Made by a program: the position numbers and the translations under genes
Notes under the pieces: generated by a model
What the model saw: only the letters and a program-made list of their open reading frames with translations
The model's database searches: none
What the model was told of the DNA's origin: nothing
Shown here: positions 26,035 through 34,147 of the stretch, in pieces
Numbering within the stretch: the stretch's first letter is position 1
Layout of the letters: the number at the start of each line of letters is the position of its first letter
NCBI RefSeq assembly: GCF_047302285.1
Contig: NZ_CP154845.1
Location: 2,852,001 to 2,916,000, forward strand
DNA length: 64,000 nt
Reading direction: 5' to 3'
Source of the DNA: Robertmurraya sp047302285
GTDB lineage: Bacteria; Bacillota; Bacilli; Bacillales; Cytobacillaceae

Positions 26035-26699
26035 TTATCTTCTGACCCTTTCTTATCCATTTCATCAAACAGCTTCTTTCTTTGTTTCGAGATCTGATCT
26101 AGCTGTGTTTTCAAGAGTGAAGAAAAAGAGTTTTTATCTTTTTCCTGATCCTGCTTTTGAAAAGATTTTGTTCTTTCAATTACCTTTGTCACAATATCGC
26201 TTGGGCTAGTTAATTGTTCAATTCTTTGATTATGCTCTTCAATGATTTGGCGAACTTCTTCTTCGTCATCTACCTCTTTTAAAAGTTGGATGTTTTCCCC
26301 AACCCCAACAACAAGAATTCTTTTCCCTACTTTAATCATCTGTATGGAGCGATTCGAACCAACAGACGTTCCACCAATATTTTGAATAAGTTGAGAATCG
26401 CGATAGCTGATGTTCTTTTTATTGATAAACCTAAGTAAAAAATAAAGAAGTGCAATAACAAAAAGGGTAGCTACTATCATTTTCACAAAATCCCAAATCG
26501 TAATCCCCACTGTGCTACTTTCATCGACAGCCTCATCATCCGTAATCTCTGGTTGATCAGATTCTTCATCGACCGTTTGTTCTGGCTCAAGCCAATTCTT
26601 AACACTATCGTCCGTTTCTGCCTTAGCTACTATATTAAATCCGATAAGTACTACAACTAAAAGAAGAAGAACTCTAACGGATTGCTGAATTACTCGCAA
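26031..26699 (-). CDS. fliZ: Flagellar biosynthesis protein FliZ/FliO
   Basis: This is the FliO-type accessory protein that helps assemble the FliPQR gate, called FliZ in Bacillus. The 222-aa protein starts at a TTG preceded by GAGGTG. It has a signal-peptide-like N-terminus (VLLLLVVVLIGFNIVAKAET), an acidic extracytoplasmic segment, one membrane helix near residues 70-90 (FVKMIVATLFVIALLYFLL), and the FliO-like core IGGTSVGSNRSIQMIKVGKR followed by ILVVGVGENIQLL. The C-terminal tail is charged. The location between cheY and fliP matches B. subtilis. Confidence 0.92.
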   Translation of the reverse strand: MRVIQQSVRVLLLLVVVLIGFNIVAKAETDDSVKNWLEPEQTVDEESDQPEITDDEAVDESSTVGITIWDFVKMIVATLFVIALLYFLLRFINKKNISYRDSQLIQNIGGTSVGSNRSIQMIKVGKRILVVGVGENIQLLKEVDDEEEVRQIIEEHNQRIEQLTSPSDIVTKVIERTKSFQKQDQEKDKNSFSSLLKTQLDQISKQRKKLFDEMDKKGSEDK

Positions 26700-26751
26700 C
26701 TGGATGCACCTCTATTTATGTATTCATTTAGAGATAATGAAAGGAAAGATA

Positions 26752-26770
26752 GGCGGCATAAAAAGCCGCC
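26752..26770 (-). other. Hairpin between cheY and fliZ
   Basis: GGCGGC and GCCGCC form a 6-bp all-GC stem around a 7-base A/T loop in the 81-base gap between cheY and fliZ. No U-tract follows (TATCTTTCC), so an mRNA processing or 3'-end stabilising role for the cheY segment is more likely than termination. Confidence 0.55.
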
Positions 26771-26780
26771 ATTTTTAACA

Positions 26781-27143
26781 TTATCCTAATGTTTTGGAGA
26801 TCGCCTCAATCACTCGATCTGCTTGGAACGGCTTTACGATAAAGTCTTTTGCTCCAGCTTGAATAGCGTCAATAACCATTGCTTGCTGCCCCATTGCTGA
26901 ACACATTATAACTTTTGCACTAGGATTTAATTTCTTGATTTCTTTTAATGCTGTAATTCCATCCATTTCTGGCATGGTAATATCCATCGTCACTAAATCA
27001 GGGTTCGTTTCTTGATATTTCTCAACTGCTTGTGCCCCATCAGCAGCCTCTCCAACTACTTCAAAACCATTTTTCGTTAAAATATCTTTTATCATCATCC
27101 GCATAAATGCTGCATCATCTACAATTAAAATTTTGTGTGCCAT
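26781..27143 (-). CDS. cheY: Chemotaxis response regulator CheY
   Basis: CheY-P binds the flagellar switch; in Bacillus it promotes counterclockwise rotation. This 120-aa single receiver domain has the acidic pair D9-D10, the phosphorylation site D54 (TMDITMPEMDG), the switch Ser in VIMCSAMGQQ and the Lys in FIVKPFQ. There is no output domain. It lies 19 bases downstream of fliY, which encodes a CheY-P phosphatase of the switch. Confidence 0.97.
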   Translation of the reverse strand: MAHKILIVDDAAFMRMMIKDILTKNGFEVVGEAADGAQAVEKYQETNPDLVTMDITMPEMDGITALKEIKKLNPSAKVIMCSAMGQQAMVIDAIQAGAKDFIVKPFQADRVIEAISKTLG

Positions 27144-27162
27144 TAATAGAATCCCCCATTGT

Positions 27163-28425
27163 TTATCTAAGTTTATTTAGTCTGTCACTCTGACTAATGA
27201 TATCTGTTACACGGACCCCAAAGTTCTCATCAATTACAACAACTTCACCCTTTGCGATCAGGCGACTGTTTACCAAGATGTCAACCGGCTCCCCCGCCAA
27301 CTTGTCTAATTCGATAATCGATCCAGGTGATAACTCCAGTATTTCCTTTACAGATCTCTTCGTTCTTCCAAGTTCTACAGTAACCTGAAGCGGAATATCA
27401 AATAACATATTTAAATTCTTCGCTTCAGATTCTTGAAGCTGATATTGATCAAAATTTGAGAACACGGCAGGTTGTACTGCTGGTGGTGGTCCACCTTGGA
27501 ACTGTGCTCCATAATGCTGTGGTCCTGTTGGATGTTGTGGTGGTACTGGTTGCTGCATTGGAGGCATTTGGTATCCTGATGGTGTTGAACCCTGTTGGTT
27601 AGGTTCACCATATCCTGGCATTGTTGGTTGCTCTCCGATAGACGAACTACTAATCCCTTGTTGAGTATGTTGAGATTGAACGACTGGTTCCGCATGAACA
27701 GTTTCAGTTGTCGTAGAAGCTTGTTCCGTTACAGAAGTTGGATTCAACAATTCTGCAACTAAATCTTTCGCAAACTCTAATGGGACTAATTGCATGATGT
27801 TCGAATCGATCAGTTCTCCCACTTTCAGCCTGAAAGAAACCTTTACAAGCATATCCTCGTTCGGTATTCTTTCAGTTCCTTCACCATGTTGGAGATTAAG
27901 AATATCAATCGTAGGTGGAGAGATATCCACCCTTTTACTAAAAATCGTAGACATTGAAGTCGCTGAAGATCCCATCATTTGATTCATAGCTTCTTGGACA
28001 GCACTAAGCTGGATTTCCCCCATAAGCTCAGCGGGATTTAATCCATCCCCTCCAAGCATTAAATCAGCAATAATCGCTGCATCCTCTTGTCTAATGACGA
28101 GTAGGTTTGTTCCTGAAAAGCCTTCAGTATATTTTACTTGGATGGCTACATAAGGGTGTGGAAACTCTTCCCCTAAATCACTTTTTGAAATGACTGAAAC
28201 GGTTGGTGTTGTAATATCAACTTTTTGATTTAATAAAGTAGACAATGCCGTAGCAGAACTTCCAAAGGAAATATTTCCAATTTCACCTAGAGCATCTTTC
28301 TCCATTAATGTTAAATAATCTTCCACATTGGCTGTTTTACTATTTCCACTATCTAGGTCTATTTCATCTGTTCCTCTTAATAACGCATCTATTTCATCTT
28401 GAGAGAGCATATCATCACTCACCAT
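27163..28425 (-). CDS. fliY: Flagellar switch phosphatase FliY
   Basis: FliY is the Gram-positive switch protein that replaces FliN and carries CheY-P phosphatase activity. The 420-aa protein starts with the CheY-binding-like LSQDEIDALLRG. Two CheC-type active motifs follow (ALGEIGNISFGSSATALSTL and AVQEAMNQMMGSSATSMST). A long Gln/Pro/Gly-rich linker spans about 245-325, and a C-terminal SpoA/FliN domain ends the protein (IPLQVTVELGRTKRSVKEIL). The ATG at 28425 lies in the last codons of fliM with GGGGGGAG as ribosome binding site, an 11-base overlap. The linker is the reason it is longer than many relatives. Confidence 0.96.
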   Translation of the reverse strand: MVSDDMLSQDEIDALLRGTDEIDLDSGNSKTANVEDYLTLMEKDALGEIGNISFGSSATALSTLLNQKVDITTPTVSVISKSDLGEEFPHPYVAIQVKYTEGFSGTNLLVIRQEDAAIIADLMLGGDGLNPAELMGEIQLSAVQEAMNQMMGSSATSMSTIFSKRVDISPPTIDILNLQHGEGTERIPNEDMLVKVSFRLKVGELIDSNIMQLVPLEFAKDLVAELLNPTSVTEQASTTTETVHAEPVVQSQHTQQGISSSSIGEQPTMPGYGEPNQQGSTPSGYQMPPMQQPVPPQHPTGPQHYGAQFQGGPPPAVQPAVFSNFDQYQLQESEAKNLNMLFDIPLQVTVELGRTKRSVKEILELSPGSIIELDKLAGEPVDILVNSRLIAKGEVVVIDENFGVRVTDIISQSDRLNKLR

Positions 28426-29413
28426 TGTCGTCTCCCCCCTTCAATGTCTCTAAAATTTGAACTGCAATTTTCTTGTTGATTTTACCAGCTTGACCCGAAA
28501 ATTTAGGAACTTCAGCTACTTTGATCGTCAATGGGCTTTCAATATGTTGTTTTAATTCAATCACATCTCCAATGTCCATCATCAGGAAATCTTGTATCGT
28601 GATTTCAGCATTTCCTAATTCAACCGCAATCGGTAAATCTGCTCTTTTAAGTCTTTTCTCCAAAAGTGCAACCTCTTGAGGTTCTCTGTCCTTCTTATCG
28701 GTTTGCATCCAATAATGAACAGAAAGCTTTGGAATGATCGGTTCTAAAACCACGTGAGGAATACAAATATTGATCATCCCTGTTGTTTCTCCAATCGTCG
28801 TGTTGAGCGAAATAACGACTACTGTCTCATTCGGCGAAACCATTTGTAAAAACTGAGGATTCACCTCAAAATCAGCTAGCATTGGTTCAATATCTTCGAG
28901 CGTTTCCCACGCCTCACGCAAATGTTCAAAAGAATGCTCAAACGTCGTCGACATAATTTTCGTTTCAATTTCAGTTAGGTTTTCTACTTTATTAATGCTA
29001 CTACCCTTACCACCCATCATTCGATCCATCATGGCATAAGCGATGTTCGGATTTACTTCCATCAGGATTCTCCCATCTAATGGAGGTACCTCGAAAACAT
29101 TCAAAATCGTCATTTTGGGGATGGAGCGAATAAATTCCTCATATGGAATTTGATCGGCTGATGCAACAGAAATTTGAACATAAGTTCTTAACTGCGCTGA
29201 GAAAAAGGTTGTGAGCAACCGAGCAAAATTCTCATGAATACGAGTTAAACTTCGTATTTGATCTTTCGAAAATCGTAAGGCCCTCTTAAAATCGTATACT
29301 TTGATTTTTTTCTCATTTGTTTCTTTTTTTAGTTCATCAGCATCCATTTCTCCAGTCGAAATGGCAGATAACAAGGCATCAATCTCACTTTGTGATAAAA
29401 CCTCTCCGGACAT
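28415..29413 (-). CDS. fliM: Flagellar motor switch protein FliM
   Basis: FliM forms the C-ring with FliG and FliY and binds CheY-P. The 332-aa protein begins with the CheY-P docking peptide LSQSEIDALLSAI. The middle domain contains IHENFARLLTTFFSAQLR and the GGXG-like MMGGKGSS. The C-terminal SpoA domain reads DLPIAVELGNAEITIQDFLM. A strong GGAGGTGAGGATTC ribosome binding site supports the ATG at 29413. It overlaps fliY downstream and follows fliL with a 44-base gap. Confidence 0.97.
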   Translation of the reverse strand: MSGEVLSQSEIDALLSAISTGEMDADELKKETNEKKIKVYDFKRALRFSKDQIRSLTRIHENFARLLTTFFSAQLRTYVQISVASADQIPYEEFIRSIPKMTILNVFEVPPLDGRILMEVNPNIAYAMMDRMMGGKGSSINKVENLTEIETKIMSTTFEHSFEHLREAWETLEDIEPMLADFEVNPQFLQMVSPNETVVVISLNTTIGETTGMINICIPHVVLEPIIPKLSVHYWMQTDKKDREPQEVALLEKRLKRADLPIAVELGNAEITIQDFLMMDIGDVIELKQHIESPLTIKVAEVPKFSGQAGKINKKIAVQILETLKGGDDNGE

Positions 29414-29457
29414 GAATCCTCACCTCCATTCACATACAATGTACATTTGTTAAAAAA

Positions 29458-29886
29458 TTACGGGAGGAGTGATCCGGTGATGTATACTTTCTCCACTTTT
29501 CCGTCCTTCATCAATTCATTGATGTTATCTTTTAACTCTTCTTCAAGATTTGTCTGACCCTGTGAACCCTGAATTTCCTTTGAGCTTTTTTCAGATAGTG
29601 TATGAATAATAATGTTTTTTACTTGAAAATCTCTTTTATCTAATTCAACTTTTGCCTTCTTACTATCTGTTTGAATTTTAAATGAGATACGGATAAAGTC
29701 ATTTCCAGCTAAATTTGTTGTGATTTCTGGAATGTCTACCGAATATTCCAGCACCTCATCAATGGTTGGTCCCTCTGTTTTTTCAGCTCCAGTAACCTTA
29801 AGGACAACTACAACAGCAACAGCCCCAACAAGTGTAATGGTGATTAGAATAATTAACATTATCATAACAAGCTTATTATTTTTCAT
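29458..29886 (-). CDS. fliL: Flagellar basal body-associated protein FliL
   Basis: FliL is a single-pass membrane protein around the stator that affects motor output. The 142-aa sequence has a short cytoplasmic N-terminus, one membrane helix at residues 6-31 (VMIMLIILITITLVGAVAVV), and an extracytoplasmic domain (DIPEITTNLAGNDFIRISFK). The start overlaps swrD by 11 bases. The ending KVEKVYITGSLLP resembles the family C-terminus. Confidence 0.93.
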   Translation of the reverse strand: MKNNKLVMIMLIILITITLVGAVAVVVVLKVTGAEKTEGPTIDEVLEYSVDIPEITTNLAGNDFIRISFKIQTDSKKAKVELDKRDFQVKNIIIHTLSEKSSKEIQGSQGQTNLEEELKDNINELMKDGKVEKVYITGSLLP

Positions 29887-30097
29887 GCTCTGGGCCCTCC
29901 ATCTGTTGAAGTCCTAGCAGGTTGACAGTTTGATAGAACTTAATTACTAACTGCACTACCTCTTCTTCTGATTCCTTCACCACGTATTTACGCCCATTTG
30001 AAAGTGTAATCGTCGTATCAGGAAAGGATTCAATTGTTTCAATGTAAATTGCATTAATGATATAAGGTTTTCCATTTAATCTTGTAACATTTATCAC
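29876..30097 (-). CDS. swrD: Swarming motility protein SwrD (FlbD/YlzI family)
   Basis: SwrD raises flagellar motor torque in B. subtilis and belongs to the small FlbD family. The 73-aa protein has the family pattern of N-terminal LNGKPYIINAIYIETIESFP, then DTTITLSNGRKYVVKES and a C-terminal helix. The start is a GTG with no good ribosome binding site directly upstream. A hairpin whose loop carries AAGGAG sits 11 to 41 bases before it, so its translation may be controlled. It overlaps fliL, as in B. subtilis. Confidence 0.9.
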   Translation of the reverse strand: MINVTRLNGKPYIINAIYIETIESFPDTTITLSNGRKYVVKESEEEVVQLVIKFYQTVNLLGLQQMEGPEHEK

Positions 30098-30107
30098 GGT
30101 ATTATTC

Positions 30108-30138
30108 AGGACTGAAGACTCCTTATCACTTCAGTCCT
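30108..30138 (-). promoter_or_regulatory. Hairpin upstream of swrD with Shine-Dalgarno-like loop
   Basis: AGGACTGAAG and CTTCAGTCCT form a perfect 10-bp stem around an 11-base loop (TGATAAGGAGT) on the minus strand, ending 10 bases before the swrD GTG. No U-tract follows. The AAGGAG in the loop is too far from the start codon (about 25 bases) in linear sequence, but the folded stem would shorten the distance only on its 5' side. The role is unclear. Confidence 0.6.
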
Positions 30139-30152
30139 GTCCCTCCCTTAAT

Positions 30153-31037
30153 CTATCGTTTTAAATTTACAAGCTCTTGAAGAATTTCATCAGAAGTTGT
30201 GATGATTCTAGTATTCGCTTGGAAACCACGTTGTGCCACAATCATTTCTGTGAATTCCTCTGAAAGGTCGACGTTGGACATTTCAAGGGCGCCTGCTACA
30301 ATCCCACCAGCTCCATCAGCCTGAGGAGCACTTCCACGTGCTAAACCAGAGTTAGCAGATTCTCTAAATAAGTTTTGACCTGCTTTTTGAAGGCCTTCAC
30401 TATTATCAAACTTAGCAATGATGACTTGTCCTGCAAGTTTAATTTGTCCATCCTCTACATACTGTACTTCACCTTTATCAGAAATACTATAGCTTTCCGC
30501 TGTGGCAGGGATTCTCATTCTAGAATAGAGAGATGTATCAATGGTATCAGGAGCAACTTCTTCTGTATCCGGATCCACTTCACCAGGAACTGCAGCAAAA
30601 CCTTGTAAATAAAGACCGTCAGCATTCACGAGATATCCTTGCTCGTCTAAATAAAAGTTTCCACCTCTTGTAAAGCTTTTATCTAATTCAGCGAAGCTTG
30701 TATCAGCATCACCATTATTAGGTGCAAGGACAAAATATCCATCACCAGAGATAGCTAAATCAAGTCCTCTTCCTGTGGTTTGGATACTTCCTTGAGTGTG
30801 AATCGTATCAATCGAAGCCAATGTAGAACCTAATCCAACCTGCTTTGCGTTCACCCCACCTAGAGTTGCTGAAGGAGCGCTAGCACCTGCTACTGTTTGA
30901 GAAATCATATCTTTAAAGTTAACGCGACCCTTTTTAAATCCAAATGTATTTACATTGGCAATATTATTCCCGATAACATCTAATTTTGTTTGGAAGTTTT
31001 TCATTCCGCTTATTCCTGAGTACATAGAACGTAACAT
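30153..31037 (-). CDS. flgE: Flagellar hook protein FlgE (annotated FlgG in many Bacilli)
   Basis: This gene encodes the major hook protein that joins basal body and filament. The 294-aa sequence has the rod/hook N-terminal motif (MLRSMYSGISGMKNFQTKLD, then VIGNNIANVNTFGFKKGR). The C-terminal helix carries the companion motif (GALEMSNVDLSEEFTEMIV, then AQRGFQANTRIITTSDEIL). The middle part is the surface-exposed domain. It follows flgD and precedes swrD, the position of the B. subtilis hook gene, formerly called flgG. The length is slightly above the 264 aa of B. subtilis FlgE; the extra residues lie in the middle region. Confidence 0.93.
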   Translation of the reverse strand: MLRSMYSGISGMKNFQTKLDVIGNNIANVNTFGFKKGRVNFKDMISQTVAGASAPSATLGGVNAKQVGLGSTLASIDTIHTQGSIQTTGRGLDLAISGDGYFVLAPNNGDADTSFAELDKSFTRGGNFYLDEQGYLVNADGLYLQGFAAVPGEVDPDTEEVAPDTIDTSLYSRMRIPATAESYSISDKGEVQYVEDGQIKLAGQVIIAKFDNSEGLQKAGQNLFRESANSGLARGSAPQADGAGGIVAGALEMSNVDLSEEFTEMIVAQRGFQANTRIITTSDEILQELVNLKR

Positions 31038-31117
31038 AGAATAATTTCTCCTTTCATTAGCTGCTTCAATCAGTCCGCAGCTCTGGCTTCCTGTTTAGGT
31101 CCAGCCATTTAGTTTAT

Positions 31118-31501
31118 TTAGAGGACAATCGTCCCATTAATATTGGTAAAAATTTGTGTTGTTGCTTCTTGTCTATCCATTGCCGTTATGACCGTGTTAT
31201 TTTTGGCACTCACAATCAGAGCCGCATCATCCATTAGGACAAGGGAATCTTTGATTCCTAATCTTTTCGCTTCATTCACTTTCTCTTCGATAAGCTCCCA
31301 GCGTTGGTCTGAAATATGAATATCTCGCTGTTGTAATCTCTCTTTTGCATGCTTACTCAAAACCAACTTACTATTTCCATGTATCGCCTGCTGAAAATGC
31401 ATCGCAAAAGAATTACTTGGTGTAGGGTTCGATCTCTTAGTTTGAATACGCTGATTAGCAATCGGCTGTGATTGTATTGGTCTATAATTAGACTGTTCCA
31501 T
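31118..31501 (-). CDS. Flagellar operon protein, TIGR02530 family
   Basis: This 127-aa protein fits the flg_new (TIGR02530) family of unknown function found between flgD and the hook gene in many Firmicutes. The N-terminal 45 residues are polar and low in complexity. The core reads LSKHAKERLQQRDIHISDQR and EKVNEAKRLGIKDSLVLMDD, ending with VSAKNNTVITAMDR and a C-terminal FTNINGTIVL. B. subtilis 168 lacks it, as far as I recall. The gap to flgD is 14 bases. Its placement suggests a hook assembly role, which is inference. Confidence 0.85.
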   Translation of the reverse strand: MEQSNYRPIQSQPIANQRIQTKRSNPTPSNSFAMHFQQAIHGNSKLVLSKHAKERLQQRDIHISDQRWELIEEKVNEAKRLGIKDSLVLMDDAALIVSAKNNTVITAMDRQEATTQIFTNINGTIVL

Positions 31502-31515
31502 CCAACCAACCCTTT

Positions 31516-32166
31516 TTATTCAATTTTCGTCATTTGTTGTGAAGTAATCTTTGTCTCGTTTTCATCATCCAGTTGATACAAAATTTTTCCATCCTTGATC
31601 GAGACCGATTTTACAAGTGCTGATATCTCTTCCTTCGATTCGTTTAAATAGGTGACCATTTTTCCAATTAACATACTCGCTTGGATAAGGTTGTTTTCAC
31701 CAGATACCGAAGAAGAGCCATTTACGCCAGAAATATTGGCTGGTTCCAGAACGGTTCCATCCTCAAGAATTAATTCGACAGTTCCATTTTTAAATTGTAC
31801 TGATTCGACTTTGCCTCTTCCTTCAAGAATGTCCGGTGCAGCATTGGGATCATCATCTGAGTAGGAAAGCTTATGCCAATTTACTTCCTTTCCTATAAAT
31901 TGATTGTAGGAAATTAGATTGTTCTGCTCTTGTGTACTAACAAAGCTTTGCAGGGCAGTACTCATATTCGTCATTTGCTCTAACGAAGAAAACTGAGCCA
32001 TTTGCGCAATAAACTCTCGGTCTTCCATCGGACTAGTTGGATCTTGGTTTTGCAATTGAACCATTAAGATTTTAAGGAAATCATCCTTACCTAGAACATT
32101 GGAGCCTGTACTCCTTGTCTGCTGTTGAGATGATAAATATAAAGATGAATCAATTGTATTTGTCAT
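31516..32166 (-). CDS. flgD: Flagellar hook assembly scaffold FlgD
   Basis: FlgD caps the growing hook and is required for hook polymerisation. The 216-aa protein carries the conserved N-terminal region LGKDDFLKILMVQLQNQDPT followed by SPMEDREFIAQMAQFSSLEQ. The C-terminal half (about residues 105-215) is a beta-rich domain more divergent than the N-terminus. It is longer than the 140-aa B. subtilis form. It follows fliK by 11 bases and precedes the TIGR02530 gene. Confidence 0.92.
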   Translation of the reverse strand: MTNTIDSSLYLSSQQQTRSTGSNVLGKDDFLKILMVQLQNQDPTSPMEDREFIAQMAQFSSLEQMTNMSTALQSFVSTQEQNNLISYNQFIGKEVNWHKLSYSDDDPNAAPDILEGRGKVESVQFKNGTVELILEDGTVLEPANISGVNGSSSVSGENNLIQASMLIGKMVTYLNESKEEISALVKSVSIKDGKILYQLDDENETKITSQQMTKIE

Positions 32167-32177
32167 CTGTTCACCTC

Positions 32178-33500
32178 CTATACTTTCTGATTTATAAGCG
32201 CTTCTTCCAATGATGTAACGAAAGTATGTTCCTCAGCGCCTGAGTTACTTCCATTATTTTGCTCTGGTTGTTCTTGTTGCTGCTGTTGCTGTGATTGTTG
32301 CTGTTGCTCTTTGTTCAAAAATCGCTCCATCGACTGATTAGCAGATTGGGCAATCTCAAGTTTGTCTACTAGAATGTTTTGTGAAGCAAACGCATGCTTT
32401 AAGCCTTGAATATGTGATTCAAGCGTCTCTTTCGCAAGCTTCGTTGTCGCTAATATCTTAGCAACCATCCCTGCATCTTTTTGAATAAGCTCGATTCTTA
32501 AAGCCCCTAAGTGTTCAGGGTTCAATTTAATCAAAAGCTTCTGAGTTCCAACAACGTTAGAAAATTGACTTTTTGCCAAAATATTTTCAAATTGCTTGAT
32601 TAAATCGTTTGTTCCAGTTGGTTTTCCTGATTGTTGGAGTGTCATCGTAAATTGCTCAGCCTTTGATATTTGATGGAATTGAACTATACCATTAACAGGC
32701 TCGTTCTTTACTGACAAAGATTTAGATTCAGTAGAAGATTCTCCGAGAAGCTTGCCTATAAGATGCTTCTTATTTTGATTAAGCTCCGAAGCTACGGATG
32801 AGAATGTTTTTAGTAAATATTCCTGCCTGCTATTTTGCTTTGTGAAATCATCCTTTTGAGTTAAATTGGCTGATTCTAAAAATCCTTCAAATTTTTTCGT
32901 TAGTTGCTGGACCAAGTCTTTAAGCTGCCTTTGATCATTATTCACGTTTTGTTCTGGTGCAAGTAGCTCAAATATTTTAACTATTTTCACAAGCTGAACC
33001 ATATCTTTTTGGGCAGCACCCTTAAGTTCATCAAGTGGCATGGAGTTAAATTGAGTCAAAATCGCTAACAAATCTTCTACTTTGATTTCTTCAGCTTCAG
33101 ATTGATTTGGTTCAGAAATCTCACCTTCAATCGGCATGCTTGAACTTTGCTGGAATGACTGGATTAATTCCTTTACATTCACATTCGGTTCGATTGTTTC
33201 AGCAATGATTTGCAGTAATTCTTCAGGATTACTCGCTGCTTGAGCTTGTTTCAGTAAATTCAACCCATCTTCTACATCAAGAATATCCTCTGCACCTAGA
33301 AAATCAATTAGAGCAACTAGTTCATCTGCTGGGATATCAAGAGAACGTTCCTCTGCTAAAGGATTATTTATGCCTTGAGATGTGCTTTCAGATAGGAATA
33401 AGCCAACAAGACCTTTAAAGCCGCTTTCTTCCGTAGATAGCGTCCCTTCCTTTACTGATGACGAGATCGTATTAAAGAAACCAATACCTCCGATTTCCAT
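32178..33500 (-). CDS. fliK: Flagellar hook-length control protein FliK
   Basis: FliK measures hook length and triggers the FlhB specificity switch. The 440-aa protein is poorly conserved in its N-terminal and middle parts. The C-terminal Flg_hook domain is clear near residues 305-395 (LLIKLNPEHLGALRIELIQK, then DAGMVAKILATTKLAKETLE). A Gln-rich tract near residues 397-416 follows, then an acidic/Asn tail. The ATG at 33500 is preceded by AAAGGAGGTGAAAAA, so six upstream residues are excluded. Divergence outside the C-terminus is normal for FliK. Confidence 0.9.
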   Translation of the reverse strand: MEIGGIGFFNTISSSVKEGTLSTEESGFKGLVGLFLSESTSQGINNPLAEERSLDIPADELVALIDFLGAEDILDVEDGLNLLKQAQAASNPEELLQIIAETIEPNVNVKELIQSFQQSSSMPIEGEISEPNQSEAEEIKVEDLLAILTQFNSMPLDELKGAAQKDMVQLVKIVKIFELLAPEQNVNNDQRQLKDLVQQLTKKFEGFLESANLTQKDDFTKQNSRQEYLLKTFSSVASELNQNKKHLIGKLLGESSTESKSLSVKNEPVNGIVQFHQISKAEQFTMTLQQSGKPTGTNDLIKQFENILAKSQFSNVVGTQKLLIKLNPEHLGALRIELIQKDAGMVAKILATTKLAKETLESHIQGLKHAFASQNILVDKLEIAQSANQSMERFLNKEQQQQSQQQQQQEQPEQNNGSNSGAEEHTFVTSLEEALINQKV

Positions 33501-33551
33501 TTTTTCACCTCCTTTCAAGTTATCACACTATTCAAACGAATAATCCATTGA

Positions 33552-34139
33552 TTATTCATTTGTTAGCAATTCTGTATATTTCGCTGCCTCTTCCGGCTGG
33601 AGATTTTCCATAATGGCTGCTAGATTGTCTGACTTTATACTTGAAAGTATTTGCAATGCCTCTTGCTCTTGCATTTGTGAAATAATGGGAGCAGCTTTTT
33701 TTGCAGACATCGTCTCATAGGTTTTGACAATATCTTTAAAGGCGCGTTTATTTTCGTCTTGAATCGCAAGTAACTCATCGATTTGCATTTGAAGTTGCTC
33801 AATTTCTAAATTAGTCCGCTCAATCTCTGTGTCTTTTCCCTCGAGCTCTGTTTGAAGCTTTTCAATTTGAGCTTCCTTATCCTGTATTTGGCCTTCAAGC
33901 TCAATTGTATTAGCTTCTAGTTCCTCCATCGTTTGATTAGGCTCTTCGTTTATCATCTCAGAAAGAAACGGAACTTTTTGACTGTATTCCTTCGCCTTTT
34001 CAAATACATTAATGCCAGCAACAGAGAATACAATCAGCATAACTACGACCAGAAATAATAATGGGATAAGGCCCGTGTAGAGAAACCATTGAAACTTATT
34101 CGCTTTTTTTTCTACTATTTTCTCGGCTGTCTTTGCCAT
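33552..34139 (-). CDS. ylxF: Flagellar region coiled-coil membrane protein YlxF
   Basis: YlxF is a MotE/MgtE-N-like flagellar protein of unclear function, placed between fliJ and fliK as in B. subtilis. The 195-aa protein has one membrane helix at about residues 18-42 (FQWFLYTGLIPLLFLVVVML), a long coiled coil around 70-125, and a C-terminal helical domain resembling the MgtE N-terminal fold (AAPIISQMQEQEALQILSSI, then KSDNLAAIMENLQPEEAAKY). The ATG at 34139 has AGGTGA 5 bases upstream; a TTG one codon earlier is also in frame. Confidence 0.86.
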   Translation of the reverse strand: MAKTAEKIVEKKANKFQWFLYTGLIPLLFLVVVMLIVFSVAGINVFEKAKEYSQKVPFLSEMINEEPNQTMEELEANTIELEGQIQDKEAQIEKLQTELEGKDTEIERTNLEIEQLQMQIDELLAIQDENKRAFKDIVKTYETMSAKKAAPIISQMQEQEALQILSSIKSDNLAAIMENLQPEEAAKYTELLTNE

Positions 34140-34147
34140 CAAATCAC

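Noticed and set aside
25799..26209. 136-codon open frame on the plus strand inside fliP and fliZ
   Set aside because: It lies wholly opposite two well-supported genes, has no family resemblance and no ribosome binding site, and every secure gene in the window is on the other strand.
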